From assembly GCA_964491515.1 (NCBI GenBank), contig CAZBGQ010000005.1, forward strand, positions 12,155 through 76,154: a stretch of DNA of 64,000 bases. Direction: 5' to 3'. Source of the stretch: CAZBGQ01 sp964491515. GTDB lineage: Bacteria > Patescibacteriota > Gracilibacteria > UBA1369 > UBA12473. The notes under the pieces are model-generated. The model saw nothing but the letters and a program-made list of their open reading frames with translations. It was not told the origin of the DNA and did not search any database. This document shows, in pieces, positions 1-8,653 of the stretch. The translations under genes and the position numbers were made by a program. Position 1 is the stretch's first letter. Every line of letters begins with the position of its first letter.

Positions 1-1221
1 GGAATCTAAGCTGCCTCCGTCAAGACGGCAATGGATTTCTTGAGATACATGGGCTGGGGGAGTGTCTAGTTTAGCAACGAGCTCAACAAGAACTCTGAAG
101 TCACGAGTAGAAACAAACTCAAAGGATGCAGTCTCATCATCAATTAGCTTTTGCATACGACGCTGAGCATTCTTTTCATAAAATTCACCGCGTCCAGTTT
201 CAGCCAATGTTAGGTAGTTTCCAAGCAAGGTTAGATCCTCTCTAGAATATGGAAACGGTTCACCCCTCAAAAAGGCGCTCACATTACACATATTCACAAA
301 AGCAGAAGCATCACGAAGGGGATTGCTAAAAACAGCATAGGCTTTTCGATTGAGACCGAAATGTCCACGAGGTTTAGGAGAATAACTATTCTCGAATTCT
401 AGGTCAGAAAAAATAGCCTTCAAATTACGAATAGTTCTTGGGTGCTCAGGATCCTTTCTGAAGGCACTAACCACTCGACGCTGGAAGCCGGTTGTAGGGA
501 TTGGTTGCTGATTGAGATGCAGTACCGGTATCTTATGCGCACGAGCAAAGGCAGTAACTTCGGTATTGAAAAAGATCATGAGCCGAGCAATGGCATCCTG
601 CACTCCCAGATTCTCTTTTACCGGAACATGGTTTGAATCTTGAAACAACTCTGTCAGGAGTTTCCTATTTCCCTTAAGCACCCTGGAAATAGCATTAACC
701 CCTCTCATTAATTCATGATAATTATCAGAAGGATCTCCGCTGGCAGCCCGGGCGCGTCGAAGATCTATATCCTCCTCAACCTGAGACTGTGTTAGTGATA
801 GCTGGTCTAGCTCAACCGTTCCTGTGGCTTCATCAAATTTTAGTAAGGCTGAAAGAGTAGGATACCAAAAATCATCCTTGGCAATGAGGCTTAGATCTTC
901 CAATAGTCGCTCTGGTAAGATCGGCCGGCGCTCTTGCTCTGCCGTATAGTGAGGCTTTCCACGTGCGAGTAATTCTCGAACAAGCCGACCTGCAGTCGAC
1001 AAGTGACCCGGGTCAACAACATCTATGGAAAACTGGTCGCCACTAATGTGAAATCCATCTTCCCGAAGCCTAGTATGTCTATGGTCTAGAGGAACCGTCG
1101 ACTGTGTTGGACGATCAGAATCCCTTTTTCCATGGGTCAATACTTGAGCAATTTCAGGGTCAAGATCCTCAGGGAATTCTCCGGGATCACCAACGTAGGC
1201 AGGATTCAGAATTAAGGACAT
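1..1221 (-). CDS. RNB-domain (RNase II/R-like) protein, degenerate, 3' end outside window
   Basis: An open frame of 407 codons starts at an ATG at 1221 and runs off the window edge, so the C-terminus is missing. Residues 55-360 follow the RNB ribonuclease fold. A stretch near 88-112 matches the 'hYt...PiLPe.L' segment, residues 205-240 match the helical segment before the signature, and residues 287-302 (HFGL, then Tyr295 and Ser-Asn-Pro-Leu-Arg) match the RNB signature usually written HFGL..Y.HFTSPIRRYADL. I cannot find the Asp-rich catalytic motif (normally DDIDDA) near the N-terminus, nor an N-terminal OB fold, and only one signature Arg is kept. RNB enzymes degrade RNA 3' to 5'; this one may be inactive or strongly diverged. 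Family assignment is moderately sure, activity is doubtful. A good promoter lies just upstream. Confidence 0.6.
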   Translation of the reverse strand, partial: MSLILNPAYVGDPGEFPEDLDPEIAQVLTHGKRDSDRPTQSTVPLDHRHTRLREDGFHISGDQFSIDVVDPGHLSTAGRLVRELLARGKPHYTAEQERRPILPERLLEDLSLIAKDDFWYPTLSALLKFDEATGTVELDQLSLTQSQVEEDIDLRRARAASGDPSDNYHELMRGVNAISRVLKGNRKLLTELFQDSNHVPVKENLGVQDAIARLMIFFNTEVTAFARAHKIPVLHLNQQPIPTTGFQRRVVSAFRKDPEHPRTIRNLKAIFSDLEFENSYSPKPRGHFGLNRKAYAVFSNPLRDASAFVNMCNVSAFLRGEPFPYSREDLTLLGNYLTLAETGRGEFYEKNAQRRMQKLIDDETASFEFVSTRDFRVLVELVAKLDTPPAHVSQEIHCRLDGGSLDS

Positions 1222-1249
1222 AGTGGGTTTTAAATCTACAAAGAGGAGA

Positions 1250-1278
1250 ATGGTACAACTTAATCTTATTTCTGTCAA
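1250..1278 (-). promoter_or_regulatory. sigma70-type promoter of the RNB-like gene
   Basis: On the minus strand TTGACA (1278-1273) is followed after 17 bases by TACCAT (1255-1250). The predicted start of transcription lies about 20 bases upstream of the ATG at 1221. There is no clear Shine-Dalgarno sequence. Confidence 0.55.
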
Positions 1279-1336
1279 TAGGTTGTGCCAAATTGGTCCA
1301 CTGCTGGAAGAAGGGGACCTATCGAGTTATTGCTTG

Positions 1337-3514
1337 TTAAGCAGCCTTCTCGTAAATCTTCACCATGCTGTCGATGTGTCGAAACTGGCGTGGCATGTCT
1401 GGGCGAATGAGAATAGGACGTAAATCAAATCGGTTCGCATCCGGACTGTAGCTTTCAGCGTGCACGGCAGGAGTAAGCACCGGGAGTTTATGGCGGTTGA
1501 TGATCTGTCGGCGAAAGAATTTTTTAACTTTTATGGCAATCTCTGCAATTGGCATATTCATATCTGAGCCTGGACCCCACTCATTCACAAGGTGTTCAAA
1601 CATACTGGCAGGACCCATGCGTTTTTCCTTTCGTAACTTGCCAAAAATGCTGGCCTCAACGTAAGTGATTCCCATGTCTTCCTCATCAGTCTGAGGGGCT
1701 TGTCCTTCAAGGGGCTGCAATTCAGCTGTGGGCGCCGCGGCAAGGACATCTATCAATGTATGATAGCCGAACGTTTCAGCTGCATACGCCAAGAATGATC
1801 GAAGATCCATCTTATTGAGACCTCCAATTGGATTCAAGTCGCCGGACGAACAGTCGTATTTTGTCATGTAGCCCATGAGAGCTTCATCCACATTGGCACT
1901 ACTGAGAACAAGCATAAATCCTTGGCGCCCCTTACTTGTCTGATAGAGCTGAGCAATGTAGTAGGAGAGCATCATTCGGATACGGGCCTGAATATTTTGC
2001 AGTGCAAGGTCTTCAGCTCTTGTCCCTCCTTGGCTCTCAAATTTAGGGTCAATACCAAGTACTTCCATTATGGTTTGGCGATAGGCTTCAACTTCAGGGC
2101 TGATATCGGCATCATAATGATCGGCACCAATTTCGCTAGAAAGATTTTTTGCGCGTTCCTTGGTCTCATCTGAACTTGTGCCCTCATTTCCCATAAAGGT
2201 TGTGACGAAAATTCGTCCCGCAATATCCTGGGGATTTGTGGGTATAAAATCTGGATCTTTAACAATTTTCTGAAGGTCACTTAGAACGTTAGTGTTTCCT
2301 TCTTGAATTTCTTCAAAAACCATATGACACATGGATCCAACAATGGAACCTGTAGAGGAACTGTCTACACCCCCAGAAAGAGGAAGAAAGAATCCCGACG
2401 CACCAGAGCGACGAAGGTAGTCCCAAAGCCATAAGGCAGGACCTTTGGCGATTTCTTCTTCAGGGGAGAGGAGGGTTGGATCAATAGATTTTGCTGGGCT
2501 TTGAGATAGATCATCAGTGCCCATCTTGAATTCAATGTCCATGTCTCGTCTGATGTTGATTCTAGGAAACGACTGAGTCGCATCAGCTTGAATTCCAAGG
2601 CTGCGGATGCTCCCACGCTCAGATTGAACTGCCTCAAAATCAACCACCGCCGTGAGAGTTTGAACCTCCTTTAAGGAAAATTGATCTCCTTGAGCAACAA
2701 GCTGCCCATTAGCGGCGATCATAGAAGATCCATCAAAAAGAAGTCGCCCCCCATCACAACCAGACAAGTTAGAATAAGCATAAACGCCTGAGGCTTGGGT
2801 AACGAGCCTTACACGATCCTGAAGCTTCCGAATCTGCCAGTGAGATCCTGAACTGTTTCCTAGCATCTCAGCTCCATCCAAGCCCAAATCAATCCCTGGG
2901 TTACGTGGAGCAAACATCTCTTCGCACTTTTCAGCGCCAAGCACAGTATCCTCAGTTTCAATAATAAAATCCCCAATTGGTACATTATCTTGCTCAGTCA
3001 CAGCGCGCAAAAGAGGAGGAAGTCTAAATGATTCCACTTGTCGATCTTTACTCCATGAAGTGAACCATCGAGGCTCACGGTAGTTCCCATCATCTGCCAA
3101 AATCTTCTTAGGTCGTATGCCAACAATTTTCTTATTCAGAACAAACACATCACAGTTATAGCGAACTCCTTGGTGCATGATGGGCATTCCAATGCTACAC
3201 AAAATATCCTCCGTCACACCAGAGTGCAAAATTTCTGCAAGCACCTCACCAGAATGAGTGAGAGTATCCGGCTCATAAAAATAATCGTCACAAGAATACC
3301 CGGTGACTTCCAGCTCAGGCCCAAGTCGGTATCGAGCTCCCGCAGCCTTGGCCTGCTGAATGGATTCAATGATTCGATCACGATTCCCATCAAAATCCAT
3401 GGCCCATTGATTGAGTGTGGACACTGCAATGAGAGCCTGACGACGAGTGGTCTGGGGAATATCAAATTCAGCATAAAGATCGTCGGCTTGCTCGGGACAT
3501 GAGGGCATGGGCAT
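1337..3514 (-). CDS. nadE: glutamine-dependent NAD(+) synthetase, eukaryotic-type
   Basis: Makes NAD+ from deamido-NAD+, ATP and glutamine in the last step of NAD synthesis; cytoplasmic. The protein is about 725 residues from the ATG at 3514 (a second ATG lies at 3508, and a TTG at 3580 would add 22 residues). The N-terminal half is a nitrilase-like glutaminase with the expected triad context: Glu in LGPELE, Lys in RPKK and Cys in GAEKCEEMF. The C-terminal half is an ATP pyrophosphatase with the SGGVDSS loop. The start of the mature protein (STLNQWAMDFDGNRDRI) and the segment GCDGGRLLFDGSSMIAANGQ resemble human NADSYN1 and yeast QNS1 more than the roughly 550-residue enzyme common in bacteria. 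It is a monocistronic unit between oppositely or separately promoted genes. Function is secure. Confidence 0.95.
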   Translation of the reverse strand: MPMPSCPEQADDLYAEFDIPQTTRRQALIAVSTLNQWAMDFDGNRDRIIESIQQAKAAGARYRLGPELEVTGYSCDDYFYEPDTLTHSGEVLAEILHSGVTEDILCSIGMPIMHQGVRYNCDVFVLNKKIVGIRPKKILADDGNYREPRWFTSWSKDRQVESFRLPPLLRAVTEQDNVPIGDFIIETEDTVLGAEKCEEMFAPRNPGIDLGLDGAEMLGNSSGSHWQIRKLQDRVRLVTQASGVYAYSNLSGCDGGRLLFDGSSMIAANGQLVAQGDQFSLKEVQTLTAVVDFEAVQSERGSIRSLGIQADATQSFPRINIRRDMDIEFKMGTDDLSQSPAKSIDPTLLSPEEEIAKGPALWLWDYLRRSGASGFFLPLSGGVDSSSTGSIVGSMCHMVFEEIQEGNTNVLSDLQKIVKDPDFIPTNPQDIAGRIFVTTFMGNEGTSSDETKERAKNLSSEIGADHYDADISPEVEAYRQTIMEVLGIDPKFESQGGTRAEDLALQNIQARIRMMLSYYIAQLYQTSKGRQGFMLVLSSANVDEALMGYMTKYDCSSGDLNPIGGLNKMDLRSFLAYAAETFGYHTLIDVLAAAPTAELQPLEGQAPQTDEEDMGITYVEASIFGKLRKEKRMGPASMFEHLVNEWGPGSDMNMPIAEIAIKVKKFFRRQIINRHKLPVLTPAVHAESYSPDANRFDLRPILIRPDMPRQFRHIDSMVKIYEKAA

Positions 3515-3669
3515 GAGTGATGATTTAAAGCTAAAACTAATACAGAGAATATTATTAGCATTTTGGCAAGGATGAGTCAATAGGTGTGATATGCTCGCTG
3601 TTGCGCAACGTATTCATCGGCTTTATGGCAAATAATAAATGCAGGAAATTTTTATGTTAAAATTAAATC

Positions 3670-3885
3670 ATGAAAAACCTTGGTCTAACTATTTTCTGGG
3701 TAAGTGTCGCCGCTTTGTTTGGGTATGGCATTTTCGAGCTCATAAGCAGTTTTTTCCTAAAAAGCGACGAACCTTTAATGATTAAACTTGGAATCACAGG
3801 TTTAATTCTTGGAATCTTACTCATGCTAATCTCACTCGTTTTTGAGCGAATTAGCGATAAAAAATCTGAACACTTCAAACTATGA
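3670..3885 (+). CDS. small two-helix membrane protein
   Basis: 71 residues with two clear hydrophobic helices (about 5-25 and 40-60) and a charged Lys-rich tail. No family recognised. Its TGA stop overlaps the ATG of the following YbjQ gene in an ATGA, which indicates translational coupling and supports it being a real gene despite its size. Confidence 0.65.
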   Translation: MKNLGLTIFWVSVAALFGYGIFELISSFFLKSDEPLMIKLGITGLILGILLMLISLVFERISDKKSEHFKL

Positions 3886-4193
3886 TTATTTCAACAACCG
3901 ACACCATTCCGAATAAAGAAATCAAAAAAATCCTAGGAATTGCCAAAGGAAATACAATCCGTGCCAAGCACATTGGGAAAGATATTTTGGCTGGCCTTAG
4001 AACGATTGTTGGTGGCGAAATCAAGGAATATGTTGAGGCCATTGGCGAAGCACGAGAGGAATCAATCAAAAGAATGATCGCAGACGCAGAAAAAATGGGT
4101 GCTGATGCCATCGTTAATGTCCGCTTCACAACCTCCCAAGTCATGACCGGCGCCGCCGAACTCATGGTTTATGGGACAGCGGTTAAGTTGTAG
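3882..4193 (+). CDS. YbjQ/UPF0145 family protein
   Basis: 103 residues matching the small YbjQ (UPF0145) family over the full length. Visible family features are the N-terminal beta strand with TTDTIPNKEI, the Gly-rich turn ILAGLRTIVGGEI, the helix with EAREESIKRMIADAEKMGADAIVNVRF, and the C-terminal AELMVYGTAVKL strand. The family forms pentameric domains of unknown function. Its start overlaps the stop of the upstream membrane protein by 4 bases. The stop codon runs straight into a poly-G tract that belongs to a scaffold gap, so anything downstream in the operon cannot be judged. Confidence 0.85.
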   Translation: MIISTTDTIPNKEIKKILGIAKGNTIRAKHIGKDILAGLRTIVGGEIKEYVEAIGEAREESIKRMIADAEKMGADAIVNVRFTTSQVMTGAAELMVYGTAVKL

Positions 4194-4323
<130 letters not shown>

Positions 4324-4347
4324 TTAGCGGAGCCCCTCAATCTTTCT

Positions 4348-6141
4348 TTACCTAGCCCTCTTCCTCTCATGCTCAGTGAGGAAACGTTTTCGTAGACGAA
4401 CACGAGTGGGCGTGATTTCAACGTACTCATCGTCCTTGATGTATTCAATCGCCTTTTCGAGGGTCATGGGAACAATAGGAGTTAGGTTGAGCGCCTCATC
4501 CGCACCAGAAGAACGTACATTCGTGAGCTGCTTATTTTTGGTAGGATTGACCGTTAAATCGGTGCCTTGGTTGTGTTCTCCGATGATCATGCCTTCGTAA
4601 ACCTCGGTGGCGGCTCCAATGAAGAGCGGCCCACGTTCCTGAAGTTTCCAGAGTGAAAAAGCCATGGTGGCTCCGGTGATACCAGAGATCATGGAACCAA
4701 CTGTGCGTTTTTCGATAGACCCCATATGCGGAGCAAAGTGCTCAAATGAGTGATAAAGCGTACCTTCTCCACGAGTGAGTAGAAGAAAAACTCCACGGAA
4801 TCCTAATAATCCTCGGGTTGGAATTTCAAACTCCAGCAAGGTGTTTCCATTTTCAGATTTCATATTTTGCATGATCCCTCTACGGCCACTCATAGCCTCG
4901 ATGATCGTGCCAGACATAGCATCGGGGACATTGATGACTGCCATCTCAATGGGTTCGCACTGGACGCCATCGATTTCTTGCATAATGACTTCAGGTTGAG
5001 AAATCTGAAGCTCAAACCCTTCACGACGCATTGTTTCAATCAATACCGCGATGTGCATTTCTCCGCGGCCAAATACTTTGATTGCATCACTGTTTGGAAT
5101 GGGCTCAATCTTTAGTCCGACATTTGTTTCCAACTCCTTTTCTAATCGATCCTTAATATGACGTGTTGTAACAAAAGATCCTTCGCGCCCAGCAAAAGGG
5201 GAGTCATTCACCATGAACGTGATCGCCAAAGCAGGCGGATCAACCTTAATGGCCGGCAGTGATTCGGTGGTCTCATCATTGGTGATGGTTTCTCCTACAT
5301 AAATTTCAGGCAGTCCGGCAATAGCTACCATGTCTCCAGCACGTGCCTCTTCAACTTCATAGCGTTCCATCCCTTCAAAGGCAAAAATCTTAGTGACCTT
5401 ACCAGTGTATTTTTCTCCACCTGGCCTAAGGACCGTGACCGATTCATTTGTTCTAAGTACACCCTCGTAGACGCGTCCGATCGCAAGTCGTCCCAAGAAA
5501 TTGTCGTATTTCAATGTTGCTGGTTGCATTCGGAATGGTGCTTCTGTATTGCTTTCGGCCGGCTTAACATTCTCAAAAATGAAGTCGATCAGAGGAGTGA
5601 TATCTTTGTGTTCATCGTCCAGCTCTCGAATGGCAATGCCATCTCTCGCGATCGTATAAAGATAAGGGAAGTCCAACTGTTCATCTGTGGCTCCGAGTGT
5701 GCCAAACAGATCAAAAGTTAAATCAACCACTTCATCAGGGCGAGCCATGGGTTTGTCGATTTTGTTGATAACAACCAATACTTTATGTCCAAGTTCAAGA
5801 GATTTCTTCAAAACAAACTTAGTCTGAGGCATGGGACCTTCATAGGCATCCACTACCAAGATAACGGCATCCACTGTTCGGAGCACACGTTCAACTTCCG
5901 ATCCGAAGTCTGCATGTCCGGGAGTGTCTACAATATTTATTTTTTTCCCATCATGAGTGATGGCCGCATTTTTCGCATAAATAGTAATTCCACGTTCTTT
6001 TTCCTGGTCATTGCTATCCATCGCACGTTCCTCCAATCCTTTGTGCTCATCAAAGCTGTCGCTCGATTTCAAAAGCGCATCCACCAACGTCGTTTTTCCA
6101 TGATCCACATGGGCCACAATCGCAACATTAAAAATTTCCAT
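4348..6141 (-). CDS. bipA: ribosome-associated GTPase BipA/TypA
   Basis: 597 residues, a normal length for this translational GTPase, which acts in 50S ribosome assembly and in stress or cold responses. G motifs are intact: G1 AHVDHGKTT near residue 10, the switch I region with ERGITI, G3 DTPGHADF near 72, G4 NKID near 126. EF-G-like domains II, III and V follow, then the BipA-specific C-terminal domain (GEHNQGTDLTVNP, EALNLTP, ending in a basic tail). The ATG at 6141 is the only sensible start. The stop lies inside the 37-base segment duplicated by the scaffold gap, so the gene itself is complete. Confidence 0.97.
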   Translation of the reverse strand: MEIFNVAIVAHVDHGKTTLVDALLKSSDSFDEHKGLEERAMDSNDQEKERGITIYAKNAAITHDGKKINIVDTPGHADFGSEVERVLRTVDAVILVVDAYEGPMPQTKFVLKKSLELGHKVLVVINKIDKPMARPDEVVDLTFDLFGTLGATDEQLDFPYLYTIARDGIAIRELDDEHKDITPLIDFIFENVKPAESNTEAPFRMQPATLKYDNFLGRLAIGRVYEGVLRTNESVTVLRPGGEKYTGKVTKIFAFEGMERYEVEEARAGDMVAIAGLPEIYVGETITNDETTESLPAIKVDPPALAITFMVNDSPFAGREGSFVTTRHIKDRLEKELETNVGLKIEPIPNSDAIKVFGRGEMHIAVLIETMRREGFELQISQPEVIMQEIDGVQCEPIEMAVINVPDAMSGTIIEAMSGRRGIMQNMKSENGNTLLEFEIPTRGLLGFRGVFLLLTRGEGTLYHSFEHFAPHMGSIEKRTVGSMISGITGATMAFSLWKLQERGPLFIGAATEVYEGMIIGEHNQGTDLTVNPTKNKQLTNVRSSGADEALNLTPIVPMTLEKAIEYIKDDEYVEITPTRVRLRKRFLTEHERKRAR

Positions 6142-6205
6142 AATATCTTTTTTAGGGTCAAATCCCGGAGAGTCTAACCGGGTTAATAGGTTTGCGCAAC
6201 ATCAC

Positions 6206-7975
6206 TTAGCTTCGGCGTCCACGATGGCCACCAGATCGACCTCGGTAACCACCACCGCTTTTCCCACGATAGCCACCACCGCCGCTTCTGCCTCCGCCAT
6301 ATCCACCGCCACCTCCACCACCGCGTCGTCGTCCTCCGCCTCCGGAACCACGAGTAGATTGAAGTCCGGTTGCCTCACAAGTAACCTTTACGGGCTTGTC
6401 GTCCATAGTGGCGCGACCAAAACAGTCCAGCACTTTATTTTTTAAACGTTCATCTGCCTCAAAAGTTGTGTGGTCATTGCCTAACTCAATGTTCCCCAAT
6501 TCAATGCCTTTTAGCTCATTTTGGCTATTTACGAAATCAAAGAATTCCTTCATGTCCAATCCAGCATTTCGTCCTGCATTGATCTTGAATCGTGCAAATA
6601 GAATCGAAGAAGTAGAGCGTGATTCTCTCTCATTGCCGCCAGCACGCACATTGGTATTTAAGTCGGGCGCATTTTGGTAATGATCAATGAATCGGTTGAA
6701 TTCTTCAGAAACGAACCTCTTAATAAGCTCATCACGATCCATTTCTTCAAATTTTTTGGTGATCAAGCTTAAATATTTTTCAATCTGAGCCTCATTGACA
6801 TCAATATTGCAGACTTTATCAACAAGATTAAATAGTTGTTTTTCACATACATCATCTCCGGTAGGGATACGCGCTTTTTCAAATGTTTTGCCCACTTTGC
6901 TTTCCAGCATTCGAATTTTATGTCGCTCGCGAAGGTTCACAATAACAAGAGAGATACCACTATTGCTGGCACGACCTGTACGTCCACTGCGATGAACATA
7001 CGCCTCAGCTTTGTCAGGTGGGTTGTAGTTGATAACATGCGTCAAAGCATCCACATCAATTCCACGTGCTGCTACATCAGTGGCCACAAGTAGTTGAATT
7101 TTTTTCTTACGAAACCGCTCCATCACACTGGTTCGTTGACTCTGTGAAATTTCTCCATGAATCGGTTCGGCCGAGTAGTGATCTTGAATTAGTTTGTCAG
7201 CAACTTGCTGAGTTTCACGGCGAGTTCTACAGAAAACAATCCCATGAATATCTGGATTTGAATCTGCAATACGGCGAAGCGCTTGATAACGATCTTTCTC
7301 ATGAACCACATAATAGAAATGGTGGACATTGTCGGCACCCTGATTCTTGTTCCCAACACTGATATCTTCCGGCTTATTCATGTAGTTGCTTGCAATGCGT
7401 CGAACCTGCTTATTCATAGTCGCTGAAAAGAGCAAAACCTGTTTTTCGGCAGGAGTATTTCCTAAAATTTCATCCAGTTCATCCTTGAATCCCATATCGA
7501 GCATTTGGTCGGCTTCATCTAAAATGAGCCACTGAATAGCTCCAACTTTCAAAACGCGTCGTTTGATCATGTCGTTCACACGCCCAGGAGTTCCAACCAC
7601 GATTTGCGGCTTCTTCTTCAAGGCACGAATCTGTCGTTCAATGCTATCTCCTCCATAAACCGCCACCACAGAAACGGTGGGTAAATATTTAATGTAAGTC
7701 TTGATATCACTGGCAATTTGAATGGCCAGCTCACGAGTAGGACAGAGAATCAACGATTGAATTGCTTCCTCATTGTCGTCTAGTTGTTGAATAACAGGTA
7801 AAGAAAAGGCCGCTGTCTTACCGGTTCCGGTTTGGGCCATGGCAATCAAGTCTTGGTCAGAATTGATCAAATGAGGAATGGCTTTGCTCTGAATAGGGGT
7901 GGGGGTCTCGAAGCCAATGTCGCCTAGCGCTTGCAGGATCATAGGGTTCAAACCGAGGTCTTTGAATGCAGTCAT
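6206..7975 (-). CDS. deaD: DEAD-box RNA helicase, DeaD/CsdA-type with RGG-rich tail
   Basis: 589 residues. ATP-dependent RNA unwinding in ribosome assembly and mRNA turnover, particularly in the cold. Motifs in order: Q motif (FETPTPIQSKAIP), Walker A AQTGTGKTA, PTRELA, DEAD (as LDEADQMLDMG), SAT, then the second RecA domain ending in YVHRSGRTGRA. Residues about 370-440 are the linker domain of long DeaD proteins, and residues about 455-545 form a DbpA-type RNA-binding domain. The final 50 residues are Gly/Arg-rich (RGG, GGGGGYGGG, YRGRSGG), giving an unstructured RNA-binding tail. A bacterial RRM protein lies divergently next door, which suggests a shared cold-shock or RNA-folding role (inference). 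Confidence 0.95.
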   Translation of the reverse strand: MTAFKDLGLNPMILQALGDIGFETPTPIQSKAIPHLINSDQDLIAMAQTGTGKTAAFSLPVIQQLDDNEEAIQSLILCPTRELAIQIASDIKTYIKYLPTVSVVAVYGGDSIERQIRALKKKPQIVVGTPGRVNDMIKRRVLKVGAIQWLILDEADQMLDMGFKDELDEILGNTPAEKQVLLFSATMNKQVRRIASNYMNKPEDISVGNKNQGADNVHHFYYVVHEKDRYQALRRIADSNPDIHGIVFCRTRRETQQVADKLIQDHYSAEPIHGEISQSQRTSVMERFRKKKIQLLVATDVAARGIDVDALTHVINYNPPDKAEAYVHRSGRTGRASNSGISLVIVNLRERHKIRMLESKVGKTFEKARIPTGDDVCEKQLFNLVDKVCNIDVNEAQIEKYLSLITKKFEEMDRDELIKRFVSEEFNRFIDHYQNAPDLNTNVRAGGNERESRSTSSILFARFKINAGRNAGLDMKEFFDFVNSQNELKGIELGNIELGNDHTTFEADERLKNKVLDCFGRATMDDKPVKVTCEATGLQSTRGSGGGGRRRGGGGGGGYGGGRSGGGGYRGKSGGGYRGRSGGHRGRRS

Positions 7976-8276
7976 ACAGATGTTTAATAAGTTTGAGGCT
8001 GAAGATTAGCATATATATATAAAAAAGCAACAGAAAAGCCCTTTTGGCAAGCAGGACATAAGCAGGATTTATTATTTAAAATGAAAAACACAGTGGAGTG
8101 CTTGTCATTATGGGGTTTTTCATCATCGGATGCTCGAAGTATTTTTTAGTAATTCGAAAAAAGACTTTACAGAAAAGCAAAACTACTGAATAATACTCGC
8201 GTTAGTAAGTACATCAGTTCAAAGGGTTTCCTAGGATTAGATGCTTACATTCATCTAATTCTTTAACCCCATTAAG
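7976..8276. other. intergenic region between divergent helicase and RRM genes
   Basis: About 300 bases of AT-rich DNA with no convincing open frame. It includes an alternating TA tract (8011-8022) near the helicase start. On the plus strand TTTACA near 8170 is followed about 17 bases later by AATAAT, a possible promoter for the RRM gene that would give a leader of roughly 70 bases. Confidence 0.5.
8236..8259 (+). promoter_or_regulatory. leader hairpin upstream of the RRM gene
   Basis: ATTAGATG (8236-8243) and CATCTAAT (8252-8259) form a perfect 8-bp stem with an 8-base loop, ending 17 bases before the start codon at 8277. The position suits control of ribosome access or autoregulation by the encoded RNA-binding protein; this is inference from position only. 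Confidence 0.45.
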
Positions 8277-8534
8277 ATGAACAACAAATTATTCGTAGGC
8301 GGAATCGCCTGGGCCACAACTAACGAAAGTCTCCGAGAGGCTTTTGAACAAGCTGGTACAGTTGAAGACGCAACTATCCTCACAGATCGCGACACTGGTC
8401 GCTCTCGTGGATTCGGTTTTGTGACTATGTCTTCCGAGGCAGAAGCACAAGCTGCTATCGAAATGTGGGACGGTAAGGAACTTGATGGCCGAGCTATCAA
8501 GGTCAATGTTGCCAAACCACGTGAGGAAAGGTAA
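8277..8534 (+). CDS. single-RRM RNA-binding protein
   Basis: 85 residues forming one complete RNA-recognition motif: RNP2 as KLFVGGIAW near residue 3, RNP1 as RSRGFGFVTM near 42-51, and the beta-alpha-beta-beta-alpha-beta order in full. Such short RRM proteins are known from cyanobacteria and several uncultivated phyla, where they bind structured or single-stranded RNA and are often cold-induced. The gene follows a structured leader and ends at a strong intrinsic terminator, so it is a single-gene unit. It has no Gly-rich tail, unlike many cyanobacterial Rbp proteins. Confidence 0.93.
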   Translation: MNNKLFVGGIAWATTNESLREAFEQAGTVEDATILTDRDTGRSRGFGFVTMSSEAEAQAAIEMWDGKELDGRAIKVNVAKPREER

Positions 8535-8550
8535 TTTCATCCTCATAAAG

Positions 8551-8577
8551 AAAAGGGCCCCGAAAGGGGCTCTTTTT
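8551..8577 (+). terminator. intrinsic terminator after the RRM gene
   Basis: The stem AGGGCCCC / GGGGCTCT has a GAAA tetraloop and is followed by a T run; the flanking A tract pairs with the Ts. It lies 17 bases after the stop codon. Confidence 0.9.
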
Positions 8578-8598
8578 GATGCAATAAACAGTAAAGGC

Positions 8599-8627
8599 TT
8601 GACAAAAATACAAAAAAAGCATAAATT
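8599..8627 (+). promoter_or_regulatory. promoter of the hendecad-repeat protein gene
   Basis: TTGACA (8599-8604), a 17-base spacer and TAAATT (8622-8627). The expected transcript start is about 20 bases before the ATG at 8654. Confidence 0.65.
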
Positions 8628-8653
8628 TACAGCCTTGTTTTTACTTCATCTCT

